In this document: in pieces, positions 8,610 to 16,672 of the stretch | How positions within the stretch are numbered: the stretch's first letter is position 1 | Layout of the letters: each line of letters opens with the position of its first letter | Assembly (NCBI RefSeq): GCF_023277745.1 | Contig: NZ_CP086322.1 | Coordinates: 6,634,001 to 6,698,000 of the forward strand | From: Streptomyces halobius | Lineage (GTDB): Bacteria > Actinomycetota > Actinomycetes > Streptomycetales > Streptomycetaceae | Reading direction: 5' to 3' | DNA length: 64,000 nt | Made by a program: the position numbers and the translations under genes | Notes under the pieces: generated by a model | What the model saw: the letters and a program-made list of their open reading frames with translations, nothing else | The model's database searches: none | Told to the model about the DNA's origin: nothing

Positions 8610-9557
8610 TCAGGCCATGGCGGCGGAGTGCTCGGCGATCAGCGTGCGGGCCACGTCGAGGTCGTCCGGGGACTTCAGCGCCAGGGTCCTGACGCCGGGC
8701 AGTGCGCGCTTGGCGAGACCGACGAGGGTGCCGCCGGGGGCCGCCTCGATGATCGCGGTGACGCCCAGCTCCTTGAAGGTCTCCATGCACCGGTCCCAGC
8801 GCACCGGGTTGGCCATCTGGCCCACCAGCCGCTCTATGACCTCGGTGCCGGAGCTGACGACCTGGCCGTCCTTGTTGGAGACGTAACGGGTGTGCGGTTC
8901 GGCGGGGGCGAGCTCCTGTACCGCCGCTTCCAGGGACGCGACGGCCGGGGCCATGTGGTGCGTGTGAAAGGCGCCGGCGACCTTGAGCGGCATGACCTTC
9001 CGCGTGCCCTCGGGCTTGTCCTCGGCCAGCGCCGCGAGCTGTTCGGCGGTGCCCGCGGCCACGATCTGCCCGGCGCCGTTGACGTTCGCCGGGGTCAGGC
9101 CCAGCTTCTCCAGGTGCGGCAGCACGGCCTCCGGCTCGCCGCCGAGCAGGGCGGACATGCCCGTCTCGGTGACGGCCGCGGCCTCGGCCATGGCCAGGCC
9201 TCGCTTCCGTACGAGCGTCATGGCCTCGGCGTCGGAGAGGACGCCGGTCAGCGCGGAGGCGGCCAACTCGCCCACGCTGTGCCCGGCGGTGGCGCCGACC
9301 AGGCGGGAGAAGTCCTCGGCCGTGGCGAACAGCTGCCGTGCGGAGACCAACGCGGAGGCCACCAGCAGCGGCTGCGCCACCGCCGTGTCACGGATCTCGT
9401 CCGCGTCGGCCTTTGTGCCGTAGTGGACCAGGTCGAGGTCGATGGCGGCGGACCATTCACGGAGCCGGTCTTCGACACCGGGAAGGTCGAGCCAGGGAGT
9501 CAGGAAGCCGGGCGTCTGAGCGCCTTGGCCGGGAGCGACGAGTACGAGCACCCTCAC
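8610..9557 (-). CDS. fabD: Malonyl-CoA:ACP transacylase
   Basis: FabD loads malonate from CoA onto the acyl carrier protein. The 315-residue protein opens with VLVAPGQGAQTPGFLTPW and carries the nucleophile elbow GHSVGE (Ser about 94) and the GAFHTHHMAP region with the catalytic His. Two GTG starts are possible, 9557 and 9551; both have only weak purine-rich ribosome sites and homologues begin close to the second. It is the first gene of the fab operon and lies directly below fasR, with a candidate regulator site in the 83-nt gap. Confidence 0.95.
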   Translation of the reverse strand: MRVLVLVAPGQGAQTPGFLTPWLDLPGVEDRLREWSAAIDLDLVHYGTKADADEIRDTAVAQPLLVASALVSARQLFATAEDFSRLVGATAGHSVGELAASALTGVLSDAEAMTLVRKRGLAMAEAAAVTETGMSALLGGEPEAVLPHLEKLGLTPANVNGAGQIVAAGTAEQLAALAEDKPEGTRKVMPLKVAGAFHTHHMAPAVASLEAAVQELAPAEPHTRYVSNKDGQVVSSGTEVIERLVGQMANPVRWDRCMETFKELGVTAIIEAAPGGTLVGLAKRALPGVRTLALKSPDDLDVARTLIAEHSAAMA

Positions 9558-9619
9558 ACTCTCTCTTGTGGGAGGTTCTGGTCGCCCGTGGGGACAGGGA
9601 CGAAGAACCATCGGGGTAA

Positions 9620-9636
9620 TTGTTGATGTTCGACAA
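9620..9636. promoter_or_regulatory. Candidate operator in the fasR-fabD gap
   Basis: TTGTTGATGTTCGACAA is an imperfect palindrome (TTGTTG / CGACAA around ATGTT) within a locally AT-rich patch of the short gap upstream of fabD. FasR is known to activate the fabD promoter in Streptomyces, so this is a sensible place for its site. The sequence alone does not prove it. Confidence 0.35.
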
Positions 9637-9640
9637 AAGT

Positions 9641-10825
9641 CTAGAGTTGCGCCTCACCGTCAGCCAGACGCCCCAGGATCAGCGCGATCCGCAAGGTGAA
9701 CGCGGAGCGCACATCGGACGGCGACCAGCCGGTGACGTCTGTCACACGTCGCAGCCGATAGCGCACGGTGTTGGGGTGCACGAACAACATCCGGGCCGCG
9801 CCCTCAAGGCTGCTCGCCTGTTCCAGATAGACGCTCAGCGTCTCCAGGAGCGCCGACCCCGCTTCCTCCAGCGGTCTGTAGATCTCCTCCACCAACTGCT
9901 CCCGCGCGACCGGGTCGGAAGCCATCGCGCGCTCCGGCAGGAGATCGTCCGCGAGGACCGGCCGCGGGGCGTCCGGCCAGGCGGCGCACGCCCGTAGTCC
10001 GGCGGCCGCGGCCTGCGCGGACCGGGTCGCGGCGAGCAGGTCGGAGACCACCGGGCCGGCCACCACGGGACCCGCCGCATACGGGCCGATCAGCGCCTTC
10101 GCGGCCTTGAGCGGATTGTCCGAGCCACCCGCGATCACCACCAGACGGCTGCCCAGGACACCCGTCAGCACCTGGAGCTTGGCGTGCCGGGCGGCCCGCC
10201 GGATCGCCTCGACGGTCAGCTCGCTGTCCCCGTCCGGGGCGGTGCCCAGTACCACACAGACATGTTCCGGAGAGTTCCAGCCCAGCGCCGCGGCCCGGGA
10301 GACGGCGCCCTCATCGGCCTCTCCCGACAGCACCGCGTTGACCACCAGCGACTCCAGCCGGGCGTCCCACGCGCCCCGCGCCTCGGCGGCCTGTGCGTAG
10401 ACCTGCGCGGTGGCGAAGGCGATCTCCCGGGCGTAGACCAGCAGCGCCTCCCGCAGGACGGACTCATCGCCGGGCGCCGCGACATCGTCGATCGCGGACT
10501 CCATGACCTCGATGGTCGTCCGGACCATCTCCACGGTCTGCCGCAGGGTGATCGCCCGGGTCAGCTCGCGCGGTGCGGTCCCGAAGACATCGGTGCTGAT
10601 GGCCTGCGGCGTCTCGGGATGCCGGAACCATTCGGTGAACGCGGCGATACCGGCCTGCGCCACCAGGCCGATCCAGGAACGGTTCTCCGGTGGCATCGCG
10701 CGGTACCACGGCAGTGTGGCGTCCATGCGGGCGATGGCCGCGGCCGCCAGTTTGCCGGCCGACTGCTCCAGGCGGCGGAGAGTAGCCGAATGCGGGTGCG
10801 CGTCGCGCGATGCGGGTTCAGACAC
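9641..10825 (-). CDS. fasR: Fatty acid biosynthesis transcriptional activator FasR (PucR/CdaR type)
   Basis: The 394-residue protein has a GGDEF-like central region and a C-terminal PucR-type helix-turn-helix (FVHPNTVRYRLRRVTDVTGW, about 345-365). Its position immediately upstream of fabD on the same strand is the known place of FasR in Streptomyces, where it activates the fab operon. The start is a GTG at 10825 without a strong ribosome site. The gene diverges from a pirin gene with only about 58 nt between the two starts. Confidence 0.88.
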   Translation of the reverse strand: MSEPASRDAHPHSATLRRLEQSAGKLAAAAIARMDATLPWYRAMPPENRSWIGLVAQAGIAAFTEWFRHPETPQAISTDVFGTAPRELTRAITLRQTVEMVRTTIEVMESAIDDVAAPGDESVLREALLVYAREIAFATAQVYAQAAEARGAWDARLESLVVNAVLSGEADEGAVSRAAALGWNSPEHVCVVLGTAPDGDSELTVEAIRRAARHAKLQVLTGVLGSRLVVIAGGSDNPLKAAKALIGPYAAGPVVAGPVVSDLLAATRSAQAAAAGLRACAAWPDAPRPVLADDLLPERAMASDPVAREQLVEEIYRPLEEAGSALLETLSVYLEQASSLEGAARMLFVHPNTVRYRLRRVTDVTGWSPSDVRSAFTLRIALILGRLADGEAQL

Positions 10826-10883
10826 GGGGACAAGCCTGCCCTATCGGGATGAGGAGGTGAGGTGGCGGGGCTACCGTGGCGCC

Positions 10884-11558
10884 ATGATTGACGTGTGCAG
10901 GGGCGCGGAACGCTATCGGGGCGGCGATGCGGAGGCCGGGATCGAGACACTTCACGCGTTCTCCTTCGGGCCGCACTTCGACCCGGACAACCTGCGCTTC
11001 GGCGCGCTGATCGCCTGCAACGAGGAGCACCTCGCGGTCGGTGCCGGCTTCGACGAGCATCCGCACCGCGACACGGAGATCGTCACCTGGGTCGTCGAGG
11101 GCGAGCTGACGCACCGCGACTCGACGGGCCACGAGACCACCGTACGACCCGGCGATCTTCAGCGGCTCAGCTCGGCAGGCGGGGTGCGGCACATCGAGCG
11201 CAACGACGGCGCGCTGCCGCTGCGTTTCGTACAGATGTGGCTGACCTCGGCCGGCCATGTCGGCGGCGAGCCGGAGTACGACGTGGTCCGCGGCATCGCC
11301 GACGGCACCCCGTACGCGGTCCCACGGGCCGGCGCGATGCTGCATCTGCGCCGCCTCGCCGACGGGGAACGCACCGCGGTCCCGGACGTGGCGCGGGTGT
11401 ATGTGCACGTGGTGCGGGGCGCGGTCCGGATCGGCGAGTGGCGCCTCGACGCGGGCGACGCAGCGCGGATCGCCGACGCGGAGGGGCTGGAGCTGACGGC
11501 GGCGGGGCGGGCGGAGTGCCTGGTGTGGGAGATGGGGCCGGAGGAGACGTCTGTGTAG
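10884..11558 (+). CDS. Pirin family bicupin protein
   Basis: The 224-residue protein shows the pirin N-terminal cupin metal motif HPHRDTEIVTWVVEGELTHRDSTG, followed by LSSAGGVRHIERN and a second cupin half. Pirins are non-haem iron proteins; some are quercetinases and others bind regulators, so no substrate is proposed. The ATG at 10884 begins right where homology starts. The same frame is open further upstream, but that part is antisense to fasR. The stop lies directly beside the stop of the convergent serine hydrolase (1 nt apart). Confidence 0.9.
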   Translation: MIDVCRGAERYRGGDAEAGIETLHAFSFGPHFDPDNLRFGALIACNEEHLAVGAGFDEHPHRDTEIVTWVVEGELTHRDSTGHETTVRPGDLQRLSSAGGVRHIERNDGALPLRFVQMWLTSAGHVGGEPEYDVVRGIADGTPYAVPRAGAMLHLRRLADGERTAVPDVARVYVHVVRGAVRIGEWRLDAGDAARIADAEGLELTAAGRAECLVWEMGPEETSV

Positions 11559-11559
11559 T

Positions 11560-12396
11560 TCAGCTCAGCTCGGCGAGGACCGCGTCGGTGAGGACCGGCC
11601 AGGCTTCGATGGCCCACGGCCCGAAGGCCCGGTCGGTCAGCGCCACACACGCCGCTCCGGTGCGCTTCCCGTCCGCCCGCCCGGCGTCCGGGTCCACCCA
11701 CAGAAATGTCCCCGACTGCCCGAAATGCCCGAACGTGCGGGGTGAGGACGACGCGCCGGTCCAGTGCGGCGACTTGGTGTCACGGATCTCGAAGCCCAGT
11801 CCCCAGTCGTTGGGCTTCTGGTGCCCGTAGCCGGGCAGGACACCCGTCACGCCGGGGTAGGCCACCGAGGTCGCCTCCGCCAGCGTCTCCGGCGCGAGCA
11901 GCCGCGGCGCCTGCAGCTCGGCGGCGAACCGGATCAGATCCGCGACGGTCGAGACGCCGTCCTTCGCGGGCGAGCCGGGCAGCTCGGTCGCGGTCATACC
12001 GAGCGGCTCCAGCACCGCCTCGTACAGATACTGCGGGAAGGGGATGTCGGTCGCCTTGGCGATATGGTCGCCGAGCACCTCGAAGCCGGTGTTGGAATAG
12101 AGCCGGCGGGTGCCCGGCTCGGCCATCGTGCGCTGCTCGTCGAAGGCCAGGCCCGAGGTGTGCGCGAGGAGATGACGGACCGTGGACCCCTCCGGGCCGG
12201 CCGGTTCGTCCAGCTCGATGGCACCCTCCTCGACGGCCAGCAGCGCGGCGTACGCGGCGAGTGGCTTGGTCACCGACGCCAGCGCGAAACGGTGCGCCAG
12301 CGGTCCGTACGTCCCGGCCACCGTGCCGTCGGCGCGTACGACGGCGGCGGCAGCGGTGGGCACCGGCCAGTTCTCGATCATCCGCAGGCTCTGCAT
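11560..12396 (-). CDS. Serine hydrolase, beta-lactamase / class C-like family
   Basis: A 278-residue protein with the SxxK nucleophile motif SVTK (in ALASVTKPLAA, about 41-44) and the Tyr-x-Asn motif YSN (about 100). The fold is that of penicillin-binding proteins and S12 esterases. There is no signal peptide, so a cytoplasmic esterase or peptidase is more likely than antibiotic resistance. The C-terminal HFGQSGTFLWVDPDAG replaces the usual KTG region. It is shorter than classical AmpC-type enzymes. Upstream it faces the MerR promoter region. Confidence 0.85.
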   Translation of the reverse strand: MQSLRMIENWPVPTAAAAVVRADGTVAGTYGPLAHRFALASVTKPLAAYAALLAVEEGAIELDEPAGPEGSTVRHLLAHTSGLAFDEQRTMAEPGTRRLYSNTGFEVLGDHIAKATDIPFPQYLYEAVLEPLGMTATELPGSPAKDGVSTVADLIRFAAELQAPRLLAPETLAEATSVAYPGVTGVLPGYGHQKPNDWGLGFEIRDTKSPHWTGASSSPRTFGHFGQSGTFLWVDPDAGRADGKRTGAACVALTDRAFGPWAIEAWPVLTDAVLAELS

Positions 12397-12461
12397 GTCC
12401 CCGAGCCTAAAGGGTGCCCCGACGCCCTCAAATTCCGGTCAAGTCTTCCCCGCATCGGCGC

Positions 12462-12492
12462 TTGCCTGGAGTGCACTCGAAGTCTCTAGCGT
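12462..12492 (+). promoter_or_regulatory. MerR-type promoter with 19-bp spacer
   Basis: TTGCCT (-35) and TAGCGT (-10) are separated by 19 bp instead of the usual 17. The spacer contains the perfect dyad GAGTGCACTC. Overlong spacers centred on a dyad are the hallmark of promoters activated by MerR regulators through DNA twisting. The downstream gene is itself a MerR regulator, so autoregulation is likely. Confidence 0.72.
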
Positions 12493-12651
12493 TGGAGAAG
12501 TCGAGAGATCCGGGGAACGGAACCGGGGAATTCCCAGGAACGTTCCACGGGCACTATGGGCACGCTACCGGCACGTTCGGAACACGTCCGGGGGGCGGGT
12601 CCGGGGCCGGAGTCCGGGGGAGAAGCTTCCGGGGAGATGGGGAGACGCGGC

Positions 12652-13167
12652 ATGACGGTGACGCAGAGCGAACCGCTGACGGACGGCGAGATCGCGACCG
12701 ACGAGCGGCCGGGCGGACTGCGCGAGCGCCCCGACACCCTGCCGGTCGCGGTCCGCGCCTGCGCGGCGACGCCCGTCCACCCGCGGCCGACCGGCCGGGA
12801 CCGGTACACGATCAGCGAAGTGGCCGAGCACACCGGCCTCAGCGCCCACACCCTGCGCTGGTACGAGCGCATAGGTCTGATGCCGCATGTGGACCGTACG
12901 CACACCGGGCAGCGCCGTTTCACCAACCGTGACCTGGACTGGCTGAGCCTGGTGACCAAGCTGCGGCTCACCGGCATGCCGGTCGCGGACATGGTCCGCT
13001 ACGCCGAGCTGGTCCGGGCCGGCGAGGCCACCTTCACCGAGCGCCGGGAACTGCTGACCGCGCACCGTGAGGACGTACGGCAGCGCATCGCGGAGCTGCA
13101 CAGCACGCTGGACATACTCGACTACAAGATCGGCATCTATGCCGACACCGGGCTCAGCGTCGGATAG
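12652..13167 (+). CDS. MerR family transcriptional regulator
   Basis: The 171-residue protein has a disordered N-terminal part of about 50 residues, then the MerR winged helix (YTISEVAEHTGLSAHTLRWYERIGLM, RRFTNRDLDWLSLVTKLRLTGMP) and a C-terminal coiled coil ending in HSTLDILDYKIGIYA. That ending is typical of the subgroup that controls reductases and lacks metal-binding Cys residues. The ATG at 12652 has GGGGAG about 8 nt upstream; ATGs at 12556 and 12637 are also in frame. The leader from the MerR-type promoter is about 150 nt. No target enzyme gene is adjacent on the same strand. Confidence 0.9.
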   Translation: MTVTQSEPLTDGEIATDERPGGLRERPDTLPVAVRACAATPVHPRPTGRDRYTISEVAEHTGLSAHTLRWYERIGLMPHVDRTHTGQRRFTNRDLDWLSLVTKLRLTGMPVADMVRYAELVRAGEATFTERRELLTAHREDVRQRIAELHSTLDILDYKIGIYADTGLSVG

Positions 13168-13268
13168 ACGCTCGGCCCGGAGGGGTGCTGAGCACAGAGG
13201 GGTGCTGGGCCCGGGGGTGCTGAGTTCGGAGAGGCGCCGAGCTCCCCAGGCCATGCCCCCGCCCCGGC

Positions 13269-14561
13269 TCACGCCAATCCCAGCGCGAAGACCGCGAACC
13301 CCATGGCCAGGACGGCCGCGACGGCGCGGCGCAGGCGGGTGACGTCGGTCCAGGGTGCCTCGAAGCGGTGCGTGGTGCGGCCGATGAGGATCAGGGCCAC
13401 GGCGAAGACGGGCAGCCAGGCGAGCCGGGCGAGGATCCAGCCGAGGGTGTCGGGCGCGAGGGTCAGACCGGGGACCGCGTCCGGACCGAAGAAGGACGCG
13501 GGCACGGCGGCCGAGAGCATCGCCGTCTGGTGCCAGCACAGGATCGTCATCGCGGAGAGATTGATGACGACGACCGGCGCCCAGAGGGCGGGTCGGCGCA
13601 GCAGCTCCGCGATGCGGTCGCGGAGCAGGATCGCCGCGCCGGACTGCGCCGCCGCCAGGGCCAGGACCAGCAGCGACGGCGGGTGCGAGTTCGTACGGTC
13701 CTGGCCGGGGACGCCGACCATGCTCGCCGGGTAGTGAAAGAACAGCAGCAGCGCGGCGAACAGGGCGGCGCCCCCGAACAGCAGTGACCAGGCGGCGCGC
13801 CTGCCGAGCCGCTTCTCGCCCCAGGAGACGCCGAGTTGATAGGCGAACATCCAGCCGGGGAGGAGATTGAGCAGGCTCAGCCAGGAGGGCAGGGAGTCCG
13901 CGAGCGGTCCGTAACGCAGGAAGTCCACCACGGCCACCGCGGCGAGCAGGGGTGCCGCGGCCCACGAGCCCATCCGCCGCGCCGCATGTACGCAGTACGG
14001 CGTCAGTGCGGTGATCGCGGCATAGACGCCGACGAACCACAGCGGCTGGACCACCAGCGTCGCCCCGGTCCGCAGGGTCGCCTCCGGCACCCCCGTCACG
14101 TACAGCAGCGGGAGCAGCAGCGCCCATACGGCCGTCACCCCGAGCACCGGGCGGCCCAGCCGTACCAGGCGGCCGCGCAGCCAGCCGCCGGTGGACCCGC
14201 CCTGTTCGATGGCCCGCCGGTAGGACAGCACCGAGGCATGGCCGCCGACCAGGAAGAAGATGCCGAGCATCTGCAGCACCCAACTGGTGGGCGAGAGAAG
14301 GCCGAAGGCGGACAGCGGGCTGGCGTTGTGCAGCGCCCCGTCGGCGTCGAGGGTGAATCCACCGAGCAGCCAGTGACCGGTGGGCACGGCGAGCAGCGCC
14401 AGGGCCCGCAGGCCGTCGATGGCGCGGTCACGGTGGGCGGGGGTGCGCTGCTCGATCGAGCGGACTGCTTTCCGGACTGCTTGCCAGGTTGCTTTTGGTG
14501 CGGTTTCCGGGGCTGCTCTCCGGCCCGTACGGCCGGCGGGTGCGAGGAGTGCGATGGCCAT
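13269..14561 (-). CDS. Acyltransferase family 3 membrane protein
   Basis: A 430-residue integral membrane protein with about ten hydrophobic segments. It carries the signature RDRAIDGLRALALLAVPTGHW near the N-terminus (Arg and His of the acyltransferase-3 family) and FFLVGGHASVLSYRRA. The family transfers acyl groups to cell-surface sugars or macrolides. I chose ATG 14561, with AAGGAC about 7 nt upstream; the frame continues upstream inside the neighbouring hydrolase gene but only as antiphase sequence. The DUF1023 hydrolase gene ends 61 nt before it on the same strand, so the two may be co-transcribed. Confidence 0.88.
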   Translation of the reverse strand: MAIALLAPAGRTGRRAAPETAPKATWQAVRKAVRSIEQRTPAHRDRAIDGLRALALLAVPTGHWLLGGFTLDADGALHNASPLSAFGLLSPTSWVLQMLGIFFLVGGHASVLSYRRAIEQGGSTGGWLRGRLVRLGRPVLGVTAVWALLLPLLYVTGVPEATLRTGATLVVQPLWFVGVYAAITALTPYCVHAARRMGSWAAAPLLAAVAVVDFLRYGPLADSLPSWLSLLNLLPGWMFAYQLGVSWGEKRLGRRAAWSLLFGGAALFAALLLFFHYPASMVGVPGQDRTNSHPPSLLVLALAAAQSGAAILLRDRIAELLRRPALWAPVVVINLSAMTILCWHQTAMLSAAVPASFFGPDAVPGLTLAPDTLGWILARLAWLPVFAVALILIGRTTHRFEAPWTDVTRLRRAVAAVLAMGFAVFALGLA

Positions 14562-14622
14562 GAGGTGTCCTTGAGGCGAGGAGTGACGAGGAGGCCGGGG
14601 GCGGCGGGCCCGAAGTGGGCGC

Positions 14623-15789
14623 TCACCGCACCTCGGCGTAGCGGCCGAGCACGATGGCGGCGAAGTTGCGCAGGGAATCCGTACCGGGGGCCAGATATCC
14701 GGTGTGTCCCTCGGCCCGCTCTGCGGAGACATGACGAGCGCCGAAGGCGGGGCCGGCGGGGTCCTCGCCATGGCCGAGGCCCAGCAGTTCGACGTTCGGG
14801 ATGTCGCCGATCCAGTCGGACGCGTCGCGGGCCGCCCAGACCCGTGCCGAGGTACGCAGGTCCGCCACGCTGTCCCGGCGCATACCGGGCGAGCCGAAGA
14901 CGACCAGGTCGGCGATCTCGCCCTGGCCCACCTCCGGTGCGGCCAGTCCGCAGACGACGGACCCGTAGCTGTGGCAGAGCACGGTGGGGGCCGGGGCGCC
15001 GGTGGCGGCGAGACCGGACAACAGACGGGCCAGCCGCGGCGCACCGGCCTCCGCGAGCCGGCCGGTGGCGGCGTCAGGACCGAGCCCCACCGGGGTGGTG
15101 TACCCGGCCCAGGCGATGACGGCCGTACGGGTGCCGGGCGCGTCGGCGGTCATCCGGACACGCAGCGAGGTGGCCATGCCGGTCGGAGTGCCGTACGGAT
15201 CCTTCGCGCGGTCGAAGGAGGCCAGATCGATGTCCGAGCCGGGCACGATCACCGCAGTGCGTTCGGCGGTGGTCAAGTCGCCGTGGACTTCCGCGACGTG
15301 ACCGCGTCCACGCGGATCGAAGGCGAGGATGTGACGGCCGGGTGTGAGCAGGTCGGCGCAGCGGCCGGCCGCCTTCCTGGCCTGCTGGTGATCCTGGAGG
15401 GTGCCGGCCGGGTCGGTGGCACGGGCCAGCTGACGGTCCCGCTCGGCCTTCAGGGCGAGGGCGTTGGCCTCGTACCGCAGGGTGACCGGCGCACCGTCGA
15501 GATTGCCCACGGTCAACGGATGCCGGGCCGCGAGGGTGTGCCGCTGGGTGTCGGTCAGCGAGGCGAAGAAGCGGGCGACGTCGGAGGGGGCCGCGGTCGC
15601 GGGGTCCGGCAGCCGGACGCCGAGGGAGTGGTCGGCGCGCCAGGCGGCGGCGCCGGGCGGCGGGCCGGTGACGGCGGTCTGTGCGGAACCGGCCGCCCAC
15701 CCGCCGGTTCCGGCGGCGATGGTCACCGCGAGTGCGGCGGCGACGAGCGTGCGCTTGCCGCGCCGAGTGGCGCTTCGCAGCACGGACAT
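14623..15789 (-). CDS. DUF1023 alpha/beta hydrolase, exported (paralogue 1)
   Basis: The 388-residue protein begins with a basic region and a hydrophobic signal-like segment (LVAAALAVTIAAGTGGWAAG). Its hydrolase core has the nucleophile elbow CHSYGS, preceded by RTAVIAWAGYTTP, and ends with HVSAERAEGHTGYLAPGTDSLRNFAAIVLG carrying the catalytic His. This is the actinobacterial DUF1023 group of esterase-like proteins, with no known substrate. A clear paralogue lies 4 kb away (19671-20885), sharing HSYGSVVCG and the C-terminal GY-APGT-SLRNFA pattern. Confidence 0.88.
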   Translation of the reverse strand: MSVLRSATRRGKRTLVAAALAVTIAAGTGGWAAGSAQTAVTGPPPGAAAWRADHSLGVRLPDPATAAPSDVARFFASLTDTQRHTLAARHPLTVGNLDGAPVTLRYEANALALKAERDRQLARATDPAGTLQDHQQARKAAGRCADLLTPGRHILAFDPRGRGHVAEVHGDLTTAERTAVIVPGSDIDLASFDRAKDPYGTPTGMATSLRVRMTADAPGTRTAVIAWAGYTTPVGLGPDAATGRLAEAGAPRLARLLSGLAATGAPAPTVLCHSYGSVVCGLAAPEVGQGEIADLVVFGSPGMRRDSVADLRTSARVWAARDASDWIGDIPNVELLGLGHGEDPAGPAFGARHVSAERAEGHTGYLAPGTDSLRNFAAIVLGRYAEVR

Positions 15790-15991
15790 GGTGGCGTCTC
15801 CCTCTCCCGTTGGTATGGCAGAGGGAAACGTAGGAAGAGGGTGTATGACGCGGCGTCACACCGCGGAGCCAACTCCCAGGTGATACTGGGGTATGGGGTG
15901 CCGGTCCCGCTCGTCCTCAGGACGGAAGTGCTGTCCCCACCCCCTTACTGGGGCCGGCCCCACCCTCCTTCAGGGGGTCGGCCCCACTCGG

Positions 15992-16672
15992 TCACCGGTC
16001 TCCGGGTGTGACCAGGCCGGACTCATACGCGAAGATCACGGCCTGGGCGCGGTCGCGCAGCTCCAACTTGGCGAGGACGCGGCCGATATGGGTCTTCACC
16101 GTCTGCTCGGCGAGTACCAGCGCATCGGCGATCTCCTGGTTCGACAGACCACGGGCGATCAGCTCCAGGACCTCCGTTTCGCGCGGGGTGAGGCCGTTGA
16201 GCCGGAGGGAGGTGCGGTCCTTGCGGAGGGCCGGGCGCCGGCGCGCGAAGTCGGCGATCAGCCGCCGTGTCACCGACGGCGCGAGCAGCGCCTCACCGGC
16301 CGCCACGACGCGGACGGCGGAGATCAGATCGGCCGGCGGCGCGTCCTTCAGCAGAAATCCGGACGCACCCGCGCGCAACGCTTCGTATACGTAGTCATCG
16401 ACATCGAAGGTGGTCAGCATCAGCACCTTCGGGCGGTGGGTGACGCCGATGGGCGGATCGAGCAGCTGACGGGCCGCCTCCAGCCCGTCCATCTCGGGCA
16501 TCCGCACATCCATCAGCACCACATCCGGATGCACCCGGCGGCTCAGCTCCACGCCCTGCACGCCGTCCGGTGCGTCGCCCACCACATCGATATCGCTCTG
16601 TGCGGCGAGCAGTGCGGCGAACCCCGCCCGCACCATGGCCTGGTCGTCGACGATGATCACCCGAGTGGTCAT
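15992..16672 (-). CDS. NarL/LuxR-type response regulator
   Basis: A 226-residue regulator with a receiver domain (DD at 9-10, phosphoacceptor Asp in VVLMDVRMPEMDG about 55, Lys in GFLLKDAP) and a C-terminal LuxR helix-turn-helix (LTPRETEVLELIARGLSNQEIADALVLAEQTVKTHIGRVLAKL). Its start codon overlaps the stop of the sensor kinase gene as ATGA, so the pair is translationally coupled and should form one two-component system. Confidence 0.96.
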   Translation of the reverse strand: MTTRVIIVDDQAMVRAGFAALLAAQSDIDVVGDAPDGVQGVELSRRVHPDVVLMDVRMPEMDGLEAARQLLDPPIGVTHRPKVLMLTTFDVDDYVYEALRAGASGFLLKDAPPADLISAVRVVAAGEALLAPSVTRRLIADFARRRPALRKDRTSLRLNGLTPRETEVLELIARGLSNQEIADALVLAEQTVKTHIGRVLAKLELRDRAQAVIFAYESGLVTPGDR

